A DNA stretch of 50,045 bases from Parcubacteria group bacterium. Lineage in GTDB: Bacteria; Patescibacteriota; Minisyncoccia; UBA10092. A program made the translations under genes and the position numbers. The stretch spans positions 1 to 50,045 of the forward strand of contig JACPHB010000018.1 of NCBI GenBank assembly GCA_016188835.1, given 5' to 3'. This document shows positions 39,784-48,269 of the stretch, in pieces; the first letter of the stretch is position 1, and the number at the start of each line of letters is the position of its first letter. Under the pieces are notes generated by a model. The model ran no database searches. It was not told where the DNA came from and was given only the letters and a program-made list of their open reading frames with translations.

Positions 39784-40437
39784 TTAAATTTTTTCCAAAA
39801 TCACTATTTTTGTTTCCTCTTCAATTAGATCTTTCTTTTTTACCGAAAGTTTTGGCAAGGGTGAATCTTTTGCTTCGCTTTCTTTTAAAAACAGAGAAAG
39901 CGGCGCCCGCTTGGTTTTAAGTCCTTTGATATCATAAAGCATCGGGACGGCGATTTTTGGTTCTATTTTATTTATTAATTTCATTGCTGTTTCAGCATCA
40001 AATAATTCGCTTTTTAGGCCGCCAATTGGTACGAAAACAATATCCGGTTCGCCGATTAGTTCCAATTTTTCATTATTTGGTTCTGTTTTCAACAGCCCAA
40101 AATGAATCATTTTTATATCATCCATTTCAATAGTATATATGGTATTTGCTTGCCCTGAGCCATTCGGTCCCGAGCTCATGGCCGAGGGGCTTGTCGAAGG
40201 GTTATTGTCGCCTATGCCGGAAATATTAATATTTTTTATTTCATATTCTCCGGGGCCGTTGATTATGAAAGTGCCGCTATCTTCCTGTCTTTCTTCGCGG
40301 GGTTTTGAATAAATTAAAACATCGCTTTTTAAGCGAGGCGAATTCAACCCCGATTCTTTTTGCGGCGGTTCTATTAAAATTCTTACGCCACTGCTTTCTA
40401 AGAGAAAACAGGCCTCCCCGTACCAAGAAATTATCAT
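39784..40437 (-). CDS. MBL-fold protein lacking the usual metal ligands
   Basis: The 217-residue product follows the outline of UlaG-like MBL hydrolases (MIISWYGEACFLLESSGVRI, NGPGEYEIKNINISGIG, IHFGLL, DIVFVPIGG, IAVPMLYDIKG). But the position of the HxHxDH signature reads DVLIYSKPREERQ with no His, so catalysis as a normal metallo-hydrolase is doubtful. Residues 79-97 (NPSTSPSAMSSGPNGSGQA) are an in-frame insertion from a dispersed repeat (about 40145-40205); GDN on one side would join NTIYTIEMDDI on the other. Confidence 0.75.
   Translation of the reverse strand: MIISWYGEACFLLESSGVRILIEPPQKESGLNSPRLKSDVLIYSKPREERQEDSGTFIINGPGEYEIKNINISGIGDNNPSTSPSAMSSGPNGSGQANTIYTIEMDDIKMIHFGLLKTEPNNEKLELIGEPDIVFVPIGGLKSELFDAETAMKLINKIEPKIAVPMLYDIKGLKTKRAPLSLFLKESEAKDSPLPKLSVKKKDLIEEETKIVILEKI
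40145..40205. repeat. repeat insertion inside the MBL-fold gene
   Basis: It contains CCCTGAGCCATTCGGTCCCG and GGGGCTTGTCGAAGGG, a variant of the TTCGACAAGC/CCTGAGC family with an AGCTCATGG segment between. Confidence 0.75.
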
Positions 40438-40509
40438 AATAAAAAATCATACCAATTTTTTAATTTTTTGACAAATTTTTATCTTATGTTAACCTTGTCA
40501 GGTATGAAT

Positions 40510-41640
40510 ATGGCGGAAAACATGATGCAGAATTTGGCGCTTAAAATGCCCAAGGCTTTTGATTGGCCTAAGGTCGGTGAAGTGGTTGAAGGCCGGGTAA
40601 TGAAAAAAAGCGCCAAAAATTTATATATTGACCTGGGCATCTGGGGTATCGGCATTGTTTATGGCATAGAGTTTATCAACGCCCAAGATATAATAAAAAA
40701 TTTGAAAGTCGGTAATTCTGTTTTTGCCAAAATTGTGGAGGTTCAAAACGAATCGGGTTTTCGGGAATTGTCTTTGGCCGAAGCGAAAGCGCAAAAATCA
40801 TGGGATTTGATAAGGGAACTTAAAAAAACCAATCAGGCCGTAACAACTAAAATTCTAAGCGTTAATCGCGGCGGGTTAATCGTTGAAATTTCCGGCATTG
40901 CCGGTTTTCTTCCGGTTAGTCAGCTTGCGAGCGAACATTATCCGCGGGTGGAGGGCGGAGACAAAAATAAAATTCTTGAGGAACTTTCCAAGTTTGTCGG
41001 GCTTGAATTTAAAATCAGAGTTTTGGATTTTGACGTTAAAGAAAATAAATTGATTGTTTCGGAGCGTGCTGCTGAAGAAGAGCACTTAAAGCGCGCCATG
41101 GGGCGCTACAAAGTCGGAGACATAGTTAACGGCTCCGTTTCCGGCGTGGTGGACTGGGGCGTTTTTGTAAAGTGGCCCTCCTTCGCCAATGCTACGGAGG
41201 GTAAACCCATGGAGGAAGAAATGCTTGAAGGCCTTATCCATATTTCCGAACTTGATTGGCAGCTTGTGGAAAATCCGGCTGATTTAGTTAAGGTTGGAGA
41301 CGAAGTGGCGGCTCAAATTATTGATATCGCTAACGATCGAATTTCCTTGTCTGTAAAACGGCTTAAAGTTGATCCGTGGAAAACGGCTTCGGAGCTTTTA
41401 GAAAAAGGAATGCTTATTGAGGGGTTGGTTAAAAAGTTTAATCCTTTTGGCGCTTTTATTGAAATAATTTGCCATTCCAGCGAATGTTTGCAGGGTTTGT
41501 GCCATATTTCCGAATTCGGATCCGATGAAAAAATGAAAGCAGCTTTGGAAGTCGGCAAGAAATATCAGTTTAAAATTTTGGCTTTCGTTCCGGAAGAACA
41601 CCGGATGAGTTTGGGGGTTTTGAAAGAGGAAAAAGTTTAA
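40510..41640 (+). CDS. rpsA: 30S ribosomal protein S1-like protein, four S1 domains
   Basis: The product (376 residues from ATG 40510) has four S1 RNA-binding domains at about 20-90, 105-180, 195-285 and 295-370, each with G-x-V...G...V/I...G-x-F/G and a GLxHISE-type end (LEGLIHISELDW, LQGLCHISEFGS). S1 binds mRNA on the small subunit. AGG lies 7 bases before ATG 40510; ATG 40504 is possible, while the frame start at 40468 lies in a TTGACA promoter element. In domain 3, PSFANATEGKP (about 221-232) replaces a short loop and is coded by a palindromic repeat (41168-41206). Confidence 0.9.
   Translation: MAENMMQNLALKMPKAFDWPKVGEVVEGRVMKKSAKNLYIDLGIWGIGIVYGIEFINAQDIIKNLKVGNSVFAKIVEVQNESGFRELSLAEAKAQKSWDLIRELKKTNQAVTTKILSVNRGGLIVEISGIAGFLPVSQLASEHYPRVEGGDKNKILEELSKFVGLEFKIRVLDFDVKENKLIVSERAAEEEHLKRAMGRYKVGDIVNGSVSGVVDWGVFVKWPSFANATEGKPMEEEMLEGLIHISELDWQLVENPADLVKVGDEVAAQIIDIANDRISLSVKRLKVDPWKTASELLEKGMLIEGLVKKFNPFGAFIEIICHSSECLQGLCHISEFGSDEKMKAALEVGKKYQFKILAFVPEEHRMSLGVLKEEKV
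41168..41206. repeat. palindromic repeat inside rpsA
   Basis: CCCTCCTTCGCCAATGCTAC and GGAGGG arms; the element type CCCGCCTTCGC...GCGGG, in frame within the loop of the third S1 domain. Confidence 0.75.
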
Positions 41641-41782
41641 AAAGAGATATATTTATTTTCCCGCTTTCCTCGCTCGCCCAGCGTGCTCGCTTCAGGGATT
41701 CGCCCTCGCTCGTCCCGCCAAGGCGGGACACCATGCCCGCTCGGGCTCATAACCCGCTTGGAAAACAAATATATCTCTTTTT
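41639..41782. repeat. AT-rich inverted repeat enclosing a GC-rich loop
   Basis: Arms 41639-41661 and 41760-41782 pair over 23 bases with one mismatch. The 98-base loop is GC-rich and includes GTCCCGCCAAGGCGGGAC and several CGCTCG motifs. It starts at the rpsA stop codon. Nothing coding is seen in it. Confidence 0.88.
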
Positions 41783-41802
41783 TTATTTATATTACAATAA
41801 AA

Positions 41803-41844
41803 AAAGCCCCTAATCCCGCAACTGCGGGACGGGGCAGGTCTTCT
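41803..41844 (-). terminator. terminator of the Nudix operon
   Basis: CCCC...CCCGCA/TGCGGG...GGGG hairpin at about 41806-41834, followed on the minus strand by CTTTTTTTATT. Confidence 0.75.
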
Positions 41845-42459
41845 CTATCTCAAATGCTTCGGAATTTCTGGCAAATTTTTATCCAACATGGTTACTGTAA
41901 TTTTAATTTCTTCTCTTTCCCACAAAATATCAATCCTGTAAAAATCCGAATTTCTTAACGACACGTACACCGGCTCAAAATGCCAATCGCTGGGAACCGG
42001 CGGTAGATAATCCTGATGGTAAAATCGCAAGGCCAGATAAGCGTGGGTTCCCAAATCGGTCTTTGGCTGAATTAGCTTAGTTTCTTCCACCCATTTGTTG
42101 ACTCGGGTGTCGAAAGAGCAATTCCTAGCCAGCTTTACCGCGGCCGGTTTCTTAATAAGAAACTGAAGTTCCCCCCAGCCATCGCTTGAATCATGGCCCA
42201 AAAATAACATCGGAATTGTTAATGCTTGAACGTTATTACAAAAGATGATATCAGGATAGCGCTTATAAACCTTGAGCAACGCTCTTTCGTGATTTGGATC
42301 TCTCTGCCAAAATTGGTTTGGTTCTGTAAAGTGATCGTAAAATAATGAAATAGTAGATAGTCGAGAATTAGTGGCCAGGTCTTTTGTAACGGCGCAAGTG
42401 GTAATATGAACTTCAGGGTGGCCGAACAATCTTACAAACTTTTGATTTCCCGTTGCCAT
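41845..42459 (-). CDS. hypothetical protein (204 residues)
   Basis: Not recognised. It is soluble and mixed alpha/beta with many aromatic residues (FYHQDYLPPVPSDWHFEPVY). It ends PEIPKHLR, like APLIPKHLK in the unknown gene at 2453-3466. It begins 12 bases after the Nudix gene's stop, so both are in one operon. GGAGG lies about 10 bases before the ATG. Confidence 0.6.
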   Translation of the reverse strand: MATGNQKFVRLFGHPEVHITTCAVTKDLATNSRLSTISLFYDHFTEPNQFWQRDPNHERALLKVYKRYPDIIFCNNVQALTIPMLFLGHDSSDGWGELQFLIKKPAAVKLARNCSFDTRVNKWVEETKLIQPKTDLGTHAYLALRFYHQDYLPPVPSDWHFEPVYVSLRNSDFYRIDILWEREEIKITVTMLDKNLPEIPKHLR

Positions 42460-42471
42460 TTCTTTCTCCTC

Positions 42472-43233
42472 CTACCTTACGGCCCATTCTGCATATCTTT
42501 CCAAAAGCTCGTCGTCGTCCGGCCGCAGACGCTCGGCCCGGCACTCGTAAATTTCATTCTTTTTTCTTACCGTTTCGGCAAGCAGGTTGTAAACATAATT
42601 GCCGACTTCTTCCCGCTTTATTTCCGGTAATAGCTTATCGAGATCGGGAATGAGAGTGTAAAAATCGCAACCCAGATATTCCAACACTCCGAAGATTCGG
42701 TCTCTGGTTGAAAAATAAATTCCTTCCGGATTTTTGATTTTTTCCGTTGTACCGTCTTCATGGCGAGTAGTTTTAACGGCTAAGGGCATTCTCAAAATAC
42801 TTCCCAAATCCGCCAACATCACTCTACCGGTTTCGCTGGTTTCCTCAATATTGCGAAATCCTTCGGCATTAATATTTTTAAGATGAAAGATATAAACTTC
42901 GTTATTGATGAGCGGTTTGCTCTCAAAAAGGATTTCGCCGTATTCGGAATTTTTGCCGCGCGTTGCAAGTTCGGTAAGCAGACCGGCTTCGCCCAGAACC
43001 TCGCGGCGAACTGTTCCGCCAAATTTTCCTTTTGATAAATCCATTTCTTCTTCATAAGGTTTTTCACCATCTAAACTGCGGCCGCCAGGGAGCGCCCAAC
43101 CGTTCGGCTTGCCTTCTTCTTCATTAGGTCCCAAAGAATCAGCAATATTGTGAACCAGATAAATCCTTGGCGGGATTTGGTTATTTTCAATAATCACCCC
43201 GAAGCAGGAAGTTGTTTTTGGCAATGTTTCCAT
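42472..43233 (-). CDS. Nudix hydrolase family protein
   Basis: The 253-residue product has WALPGGRSLDGEKPYEEEMD...GGTVRREVLGEAGLLTELA, a Nudix box with a longer spacing than the standard G-x5-E-x7-REUxEExGU, and with G where the first Glu of EE is expected (REVLGEAG). Activity may therefore differ. The start at 43233 (METLPKTTSCFGVIIENNQI) is chosen because AAGAGG stands about 8 bases upstream; the longer frame to 43293 starts within a repeat. The partner gene downstream is unknown. Nudix enzymes cleave nucleoside diphosphates linked to another group. Confidence 0.78.
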   Translation of the reverse strand: METLPKTTSCFGVIIENNQIPPRIYLVHNIADSLGPNEEEGKPNGWALPGGRSLDGEKPYEEEMDLSKGKFGGTVRREVLGEAGLLTELATRGKNSEYGEILFESKPLINNEVYIFHLKNINAEGFRNIEETSETGRVMLADLGSILRMPLAVKTTRHEDGTTEKIKNPEGIYFSTRDRIFGVLEYLGCDFYTLIPDLDKLLPEIKREEVGNYVYNLLAETVRKKNEIYECRAERLRPDDDELLERYAEWAVR

Positions 43234-43281
43234 AGCTTTCCTCTTGTCTATGGCTGTTTTGTTAAAGAATTTTTTCCGTCT

Positions 43282-43320
43282 TCGGTTCGCCATAGCTTTA
43301 GCGACGGCGACCTTCGGATT
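43282..43320. repeat. palindromic repeat upstream of the Nudix gene
   Basis: CTTCGGTTCGCCATAGCTTT and AGCGACGGCGACCTTCGG, a variant of the CCGCC-A-AAGCTTTAGCG-GGCGG type. It lies in the 5' leader of the Nudix gene on the minus strand. Confidence 0.6.
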
Positions 43321-43360
43321 GTTATTATTTTAACTTATTTTCAGGTGTCTTGTCAAGGGC

Positions 43361-43389
43361 TTGACATATATTATTTATTTTGATATAAT
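43361..43389 (+). promoter_or_regulatory. perfect consensus promoter, TTGACA-17-TATAAT
   Basis: TTGACA 43361-43366 and TATAAT 43384-43389. It is followed by a leader of about 115 bases with AGGCC/GGCC and CCTCC/GGAGG pairing options that could mask the ribosome site of the GC-rich gene at 43512. Confidence 0.9.
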
Positions 43390-43511
43390 GTAGCCAACAG
43401 TTCCTAAACAAGGGTTTAAGCTCAAGAGGCCAATAACGGCCCTAAAGAGTGACAACCGATACAAAAGTCCTCCGCCGATGGTGGGGGCAAGGCCTTAAGG
43501 AGGCCAAGACA

Positions 43512-44498
43512 ATGCGCAAGCTCAAGCCGGGGCACATCGTTCTGAAGTCGGACGAGCAGAAGAAGTTCAGTCAGCCTGGAGCGATCGAGTTGCTCCGGAA
43601 GCTGGCGAACGACCAGGGGTGGACGTACGGCTTCATGGTGTTCGCAGCGGCCAAGTACTTCGAGCCCAAGATGCCGGCTGACGTGACGTCGGCCGAGCTC
43701 GAGGCCGCTTCGGCCGAGATCATCTCGCGCGGCAAGCGCGAGAAGGGCGAGAAGGGCGACGGCAGGCCGGTCAACGACGGCCGGCTGCCGCTGGACACCG
43801 ATGCTCAGGCGAACTGGGACCCACCGGTCTACCGGTGGAAGGGTGCGTTCAGCGTCAACATGGTCCAGCGACGGTTCGCGGCCGAGATCAAGGACGGGGT
43901 GGATCTCACCACGTCCATGCTCGACGCCTTCAAGGCCGAGCTGGTCATGGAGAAGGCGAGAGTCGCCGAGCTCGTGAGCGAGCACGACGATTCCGATGCG
44001 CCAGCGAAGTTCCCCTGTGGAGTTCCTTCTCACAGGGGAGAGAACGAGCCGTTCACGTTGCAGAGCCGTCATCTGCTTTTCCGCAACGACGCGAGGGAGC
44101 TGACCAGGATGCGGCACGCCAAGGGCGACGGCGGCGAGATCATCGCTGGCGATGTCTTCGTCCTCACGACGAGTGGGGTAGAGGAGTTCAACAGCCGGGA
44201 GAAGGACCCGGCGAAGCACATCGTGCTCACCGAGGCGGAAATCGCCGAAGGTGGTCGCAGGACCATCTTCTGCAAGAACTGCCGGATGGCGGCGCTGGAC
44301 GAGGGCAGGGAGGAAGGCCTCAAGCTCACGTTCTACACGTGGGCCGGAGCCCGGCGCGTGCTGGAAGCCACCAAGAAGTCGGCCGAGGGCAAGGAGCAGA
44401 CCTCGAACCTGCTCCGCGCGGCTGCTGCGCGGGTGTTCGACGGAAGAGGGACGCGGCGCCAGCGCGACTGGCACAATACGCGGCGCCCGCGCGGGTAG
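43512..44498 (+). CDS. hypothetical protein, large GC-rich orphan gene
   Basis: Not recognised. The 328-residue product from ATG 43512 starts MRKLKPGHIVLKSDEQKKFS; AAGGAGG lies 8 bases upstream, so the frame start at 43449 is too long. The protein is charged, with alpha-rich middle part, C-x2-C in IFCKNCRMA and a basic end (RGTRRQRDWHNTRRPRG). Codons end mostly in G or C, sharply unlike the AT-rich neighbours. A hairpin CCCCTGTG/CACAGGGG lies in frame at about 44012-44038. It has a perfect promoter and its own terminator. Transfer from a GC-rich source is likely. Confidence 0.72.
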   Translation: MRKLKPGHIVLKSDEQKKFSQPGAIELLRKLANDQGWTYGFMVFAAAKYFEPKMPADVTSAELEAASAEIISRGKREKGEKGDGRPVNDGRLPLDTDAQANWDPPVYRWKGAFSVNMVQRRFAAEIKDGVDLTTSMLDAFKAELVMEKARVAELVSEHDDSDAPAKFPCGVPSHRGENEPFTLQSRHLLFRNDARELTRMRHAKGDGGEIIAGDVFVLTTSGVEEFNSREKDPAKHIVLTEAEIAEGGRRTIFCKNCRMAALDEGREEGLKLTFYTWAGARRVLEATKKSAEGKEQTSNLLRAAAARVFDGRGTRRQRDWHNTRRPRG

Positions 44499-44525
44499 TA
44501 ACCTGTCGCTACGGCAGGCAGGCGG

Positions 44526-44573
44526 TTGGGCGGCGAGACCTTCAAGGTCTCGCCGCCCCTCCGCTCATTTTTT
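44526..44573 (+). terminator. terminator of the large GC-rich gene
   Basis: GGGCGGCGAGACC/GGTCTCGCCGCCC around TTCAA, followed by a stretch ending in seven T. Confidence 0.9.
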
Positions 44574-44630
44574 TAATGAAGTTTAAAATTTTCAAATCTA
44601 CAGTGAAGAAAATTTTATAAGCTGAATTAA

Positions 44631-44658
44631 CCCGCCGAAGCTTTTTAGCGAAGGCGGG
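44631..44658. repeat. palindromic repeat, CCCGCCGAAGC type
   Basis: CCCGCCGAAGCTTTTTAGCG and AAGGCGGG, in the intergenic stretch after the GC-rich gene. Confidence 0.8.
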
Positions 44659-44659
44659 T

Positions 44660-44741
44660 AAAAGATTTGGTAAATGTTATTATGAAAATGTTGGAAACTC
44701 GGTTTCTAACATTTCTACTAATGATATTTACTAGCTCTTTT
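44660..44741. repeat. 82-base imperfect palindrome
   Basis: AAAAGA...TCTTTT ends, inner GTAAAT/ATTTAC and AATGTTGGAAAC/GTTTCTAACATT arms around TCG make one long hairpin with a few bulges. It lacks coding content and stands in front of the MBL/beta-CASP gene. It could be a small MITE-like element or a regulatory hairpin. Confidence 0.7.
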
Positions 44742-44802
44742 ATATCAGCTTTAAATTAAATAAAAACTTAAGAAAATACCAAACCCAAAAGGAGGGTTTT
44801 CT

Positions 44803-46152
44803 GTGAACTTCAGGGCGCTTAGCGGCGGCGTCCCCATCGGGGGAAGCCATTATTTGATTGAACTTGAAGGAAAAAGAATTGTTATTGATTGCGGGGCGGT
44901 GCAAACGGGCGGAAAAGTTTTGCCGCCGCCGATAGCTAAAGGCCATATTGACGCTTTACTTGTTACCCATGGCCATTTTGACCATATCGGAATGTTGCCT
45001 CTTTTTGTGAAGGAGCATCCCGATACGCCGATTTATGGCACCAAAGTTACCTGGCGTTTTGCCAGAATGATTTTGTGGGATTCTTATTTTGTTACTCTCA
45101 AGAAGTTGGAGCGGGGAGAGAAAGTTGAAACACATTTTTCCGCTTCTGACATTGAAAGGGCGTTAACCTTGAAAAGGTTTAACGTGGTCCGAGAGCCGGA
45201 GTGGTTCTCACCCTGGCCGGGTTGGAAAGTTCGGTTTTGGCCGGCCGGCCATATAAACGGCGCGGCGAGTATTCACATTATCTCGCCAAAAGGTTTCAGG
45301 ATCATTCATTCCGGAGATATTAGTTTTCAAAATCAGCCCACGATAAAAGGGGCGAAAGTTATTAATGATATCTTTTCCCCGGAGGTTTTGATCACTGAGG
45401 GAACTTACGGCGACAGGAATCTGCCAAACCGCATTGAAGAAGGGTGGCGGTTTATCAATCAGGTTGTTAAAACTGTTAAAGATGACGGGAAAGTTCTAAT
45501 TCCATCTTTCAGTATTACCGGGCCGAACATCGGCATTATTCTTGCCAATGGCTTAACCAGAGCTGGTGTTGACATCCCGGTTCATCTTGACGGGATGGTC
45601 AGGACGGCGGCCGGGATTATCAGTGGCTCCAATGAGTGGAGCCCGAATGATAACGGCTTGGTTTTCCCGAAGAATTTGATCGCCGTGCCGGAAAAGGATC
45701 CTAACGATCCGGACAAGTCCTACGCTTACCGCCAGAAGATTCTTGACGGCGGTCCGGCAATTATTGTTTCCTCTCATGGCATGCTTGAGGGGGGACTGGC
45801 CATGTTTTACCTGCAACACCTCATTACCGATTATAAAAGCGCTGTGCTTTTGCCCGGCTACCAAGCCGAAGGCACCGGCGGCCGGCGGCTGTTGGAGCTT
45901 GAGCGCGGCCACTACTTTCAAATTAACCGGCGACCATTTCCGATTTACTGCGACGTGAAGAGATTTCAACTTTCGTCTCACGCGTCTGGAAACGAATTGG
46001 CCGGCTGGGTATCTGAAATCCAGCCATGGCATGTAATCATTACCCATGCTCCCAATTCAGCAGCTCGGGGGCTGGAACAGAAAATAAAGGAGCGACATCC
46101 GAGTATCCGGGTGTCGAAAGGATTTAACGGAGAAGACGTTTCATTAGATTAG
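44803..46152 (+). CDS. MBL-fold beta-CASP hydrolase (putative RNA nuclease)
   Basis: The 449-residue product has the metal site VTHGHFDHIGMLP (H56, H58, D60, H61), the downstream PAGHINGAASI and HSGDISF ligands, and beta-CASP marks YGDRNLP, VLIPSFSI, VSSHGMLEGG and SSHASGNEL. This is the outline of RNase J/CPSF-type ribonucleases, though it is shorter than RNase J and lacks its C-terminal domain. The GTG start is supported by AAGGAGGG about 6 bases upstream. It is a single-gene unit with a strong terminator. RNA processing is the likely role. Confidence 0.85.
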   Translation: MNFRALSGGVPIGGSHYLIELEGKRIVIDCGAVQTGGKVLPPPIAKGHIDALLVTHGHFDHIGMLPLFVKEHPDTPIYGTKVTWRFARMILWDSYFVTLKKLERGEKVETHFSASDIERALTLKRFNVVREPEWFSPWPGWKVRFWPAGHINGAASIHIISPKGFRIIHSGDISFQNQPTIKGAKVINDIFSPEVLITEGTYGDRNLPNRIEEGWRFINQVVKTVKDDGKVLIPSFSITGPNIGIILANGLTRAGVDIPVHLDGMVRTAAGIISGSNEWSPNDNGLVFPKNLIAVPEKDPNDPDKSYAYRQKILDGGPAIIVSSHGMLEGGLAMFYLQHLITDYKSAVLLPGYQAEGTGGRRLLELERGHYFQINRRPFPIYCDVKRFQLSSHASGNELAGWVSEIQPWHVIITHAPNSAARGLEQKIKERHPSIRVSKGFNGEDVSLD

Positions 46153-46159
46153 AATAGAT

Positions 46160-46201
46160 AATCCCCCCGACTCCGCAGCTGCGGAGTCGGGGGATCTTTT
46201 A
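46160..46201 (+). terminator. palindromic terminator
   Basis: A 30-base perfect palindrome (46164-46193) centred on CAGCTG with CCCCCGACTCCG arms, followed by ATCTTTTATT. Confidence 0.88.
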
Positions 46202-46231
46202 TTATTTTGGTTTTTTACCAATTTTATAAAT

Positions 46232-46260
46232 TTGCAAAAATACCAATATTATTCTAAAAT
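46232..46260 (+). promoter_or_regulatory. ftsH promoter, leaderless layout
   Basis: TTGCAA at 46232-46237 and TAAAAT at 46255-46260 with 17 bases between. The start of transcription falls at about 46267, 3 bases before the ATG, and no Shine-Dalgarno is present. Confidence 0.6.
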
Positions 46261-46269
46261 AATAAAACT

Positions 46270-48111
46270 ATGAAAATCATTAAATTTAACTACAAAAAAT
46301 TTATCAATCAAATATTTATCGCGCTTGGGGCGTTATTTGCGGTCGCGCTGATTTTCGCGTATCTTAATTCGGCCTTTGAAAAGCCGTCAGTCATCACTTT
46401 ATCGGAACTGGTTTCTAAAATTAACAATAGCGAGGTTTCAAAAATTGTTATTAATAATGACGATCTGGTGGTAACATTGAAAAATAGTGGCCAATATTCG
46501 GCAAAAAAAGAAACTGAAAGTTCTCTTACCGAAACGCTAAAAAATTATGGTGTTGATAGCTCCAAGCTCGGTGTTATTGAAATTAAAGTTGAGCAAAGCG
46601 TCGGTTTTAACTTCTGGGTGGGCACGGTTTTGCCCTTGCTTTTGCCTTTTCTTTTGGTTGGTTTTCTTATCTGGTATATGATGCGGCAGGCAAGTCGCGC
46701 CAATATGGGAGCGTTTTCTTTTGGCAAATCCCAAGCTAAACTTTCCGGGCCTTTTGACGGCCGGAAAAAAATTATGTTCTCCGATGTCGCCGGTTCGAGA
46801 GAAGCAAAAGACGAACTTATCGAAATCGTTGATTTTTTGAAAAATCCTAAGAAATTTTTGGATATGGGGGCGCGAATTCCTCGCGGCGTGCTTTTAGTCG
46901 GCGCGCCCGGCACGGGGAAAACCCTTCTCGCCCGTGCTGTTGCTGGAGAAGCTAATGTGCCGTTTTTTTACATTTCCGGTTCGGAGTTTGTTGAAATGTT
47001 TGTCGGCGTCGGCGCTTCTCGGGTCCGCGATTTATTCAACATGGCGAAAAAATTCGCTCCCTCAATTGTTTTTATTGACGAAATTGACGCCGTCGGCCGC
47101 CAGCGCGGTGCAGGACTTGGCGGCGGCCATGATGAAAGAGAGCAAACTCTAAATCAGATTTTAGTTGAAATGGACGGTTTTGATCGCGATACAAATACCA
47201 TAGTCGTGGCGGCGACTAATAGACCTGACATTTTGGATCCGGCCCTTCTTCGCCCCGGCCGTTTTGATCGCCGCATCGTTATTGATATTCCTGACATCAA
47301 CGACCGGGAAGCGATTTTGAAAATCCACGCGCTTGATAAACCTCTGGAAAAAAACGTTGATTTAAGAAGAGTGGCCGAGCGCACGCCGGGATTTTCCGGC
47401 GCCGATTTAGCCAACGTTATAAATGAGGCGGCTATTGCAACGGCGCGCCAAAATAAAAAATTAGTTGATCAGGAAACACTTTATCATTCCATAGAAAAAG
47501 TTTTACTGGGTCCCGAAAAGAGAAGCCACATTCTTTCTAAAAAAGAAAAAGAAATCGCGGCTTATCATGAAGCCGGCCACGCTTTGGTTGCCGGCGTTTT
47601 GCCGCATTCCGATCCGGTTCATAAAATTTCCATCATATCGCGAGGCCAGGCCGGCGGATACACAATGAAGCTTCCGATTGAAGACCGCCATTTGCATAGC
47701 AAGAGCCAATTTTTGGCCGATCTCGCCGTTTTAATGGGCGGATACGCGGCGGAAAAAATCGTATTTAAGGAACTCACGACCGGCGCGGCAAGCGATCTTA
47801 AGAAAGCCACAGATTTAGCAAGAAGTTTGGTTGCCGAATATGGGATGTCGGAAAAACTCGGTCCCATTTCTTTGGGCGAAAAAGACGAGCTGGTGTTTTT
47901 GGGACGCGAGCTCGGCACTCATAAAAATTATTCAGAATCGGTAGCCCAGCTTATTGACAGGGAAATTAAAAGTTTTCTTTTAACCGCTTACAACACGGCG
48001 AAAAAAGTTATCGGTGAACGCCGAAAAAAATTAAATGAAATCGCCAAGCGATTGATTGAAAAAGAAACCATTGAACGCGATGAATTTGCAATGATAATGT
48101 CGGCCGCGTAA
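46270..48111 (+). CDS. ftsH: ATP-dependent zinc metalloprotease FtsH
   Basis: The 613-residue product has two N-terminal membrane spans (about 15-32 and 115-138) around a small outside domain, then an AAA+ ATPase with Walker A GAPGTGKT (211-218), Walker B IVFIDEID (266-273) and the second region of homology [19 protein letters not shown] zinc protease domain follows with HEAGH (433-437). FtsH degrades membrane and regulatory proteins from the cytoplasmic side. Length is normal. Confidence 0.97.
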   Translation: MKIIKFNYKKFINQIFIALGALFAVALIFAYLNSAFEKPSVITLSELVSKINNSEVSKIVINNDDLVVTLKNSGQYSAKKETESSLTETLKNYGVDSSKLGVIEIKVEQSVGFNFWVGTVLPLLLPFLLVGFLIWYMMRQASRANMGAFSFGKSQAKLSGPFDGRKKIMFSDVAGSREAKDELIEIVDFLKNPKKFLDMGARIPRGVLLVGAPGTGKTLLARAVAGEANVPFFYISGSEFVEMFVGVGASRVRDLFNMAKKFAPSIVFIDEIDAVGRQRGAGLGGGHDEREQTLNQILVEMDGFDRDTNTIVVAATNRPDILDPALLRPGRFDRRIVIDIPDINDREAILKIHALDKPLEKNVDLRRVAERTPGFSGADLANVINEAAIATARQNKKLVDQETLYHSIEKVLLGPEKRSHILSKKEKEIAAYHEAGHALVAGVLPHSDPVHKISIISRGQAGGYTMKLPIEDRHLHSKSQFLADLAVLMGGYAAEKIVFKELTTGAASDLKKATDLARSLVAEYGMSEKLGPISLGEKDELVFLGRELGTHKNYSESVAQLIDREIKSFLLTAYNTAKKVIGERRKKLNEIAKRLIEKETIERDEFAMIMSAA

Positions 48112-48206
48112 GAAAACTTATTGGGTATAAGTGACTATTGACAAAAATTATAAATGAGAATATTATCATAGTTAATAAATCCTTATCGTTGCTTCGGCTT
48201 CGATAA

Positions 48207-48241
48207 GCAACAAGAAGCCCGCAAGGGCTTCTTGTTTTTTA
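48207..48241 (+). terminator. terminator after ftsH
   Basis: CAAGAAGCCC-GCAA-GGGCTTCTTG followed by TTTTTTAT. Confidence 0.9.
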
Positions 48242-48269
48242 TTCGTAGTTGAATTAGGATTTTTTTAAT

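Noticed and set aside
40468..40509. Upstream start of rpsA at 40468
   Set aside because: It would begin with TTG inside a TTGACA promoter element; ATG 40510 has an AGG at proper distance.
43422..44474. 350-residue frame opposite the large GC-rich gene
   Set aside because: Long antisense frames are expected in GC-rich coding DNA. The plus-strand gene has the promoter, SD and terminator.
44660..44741. Integron attC site
   Set aside because: The imperfect hairpin lacks the paired RYYYAAC/GTTRRRY boxes, and no integron integrase is present.
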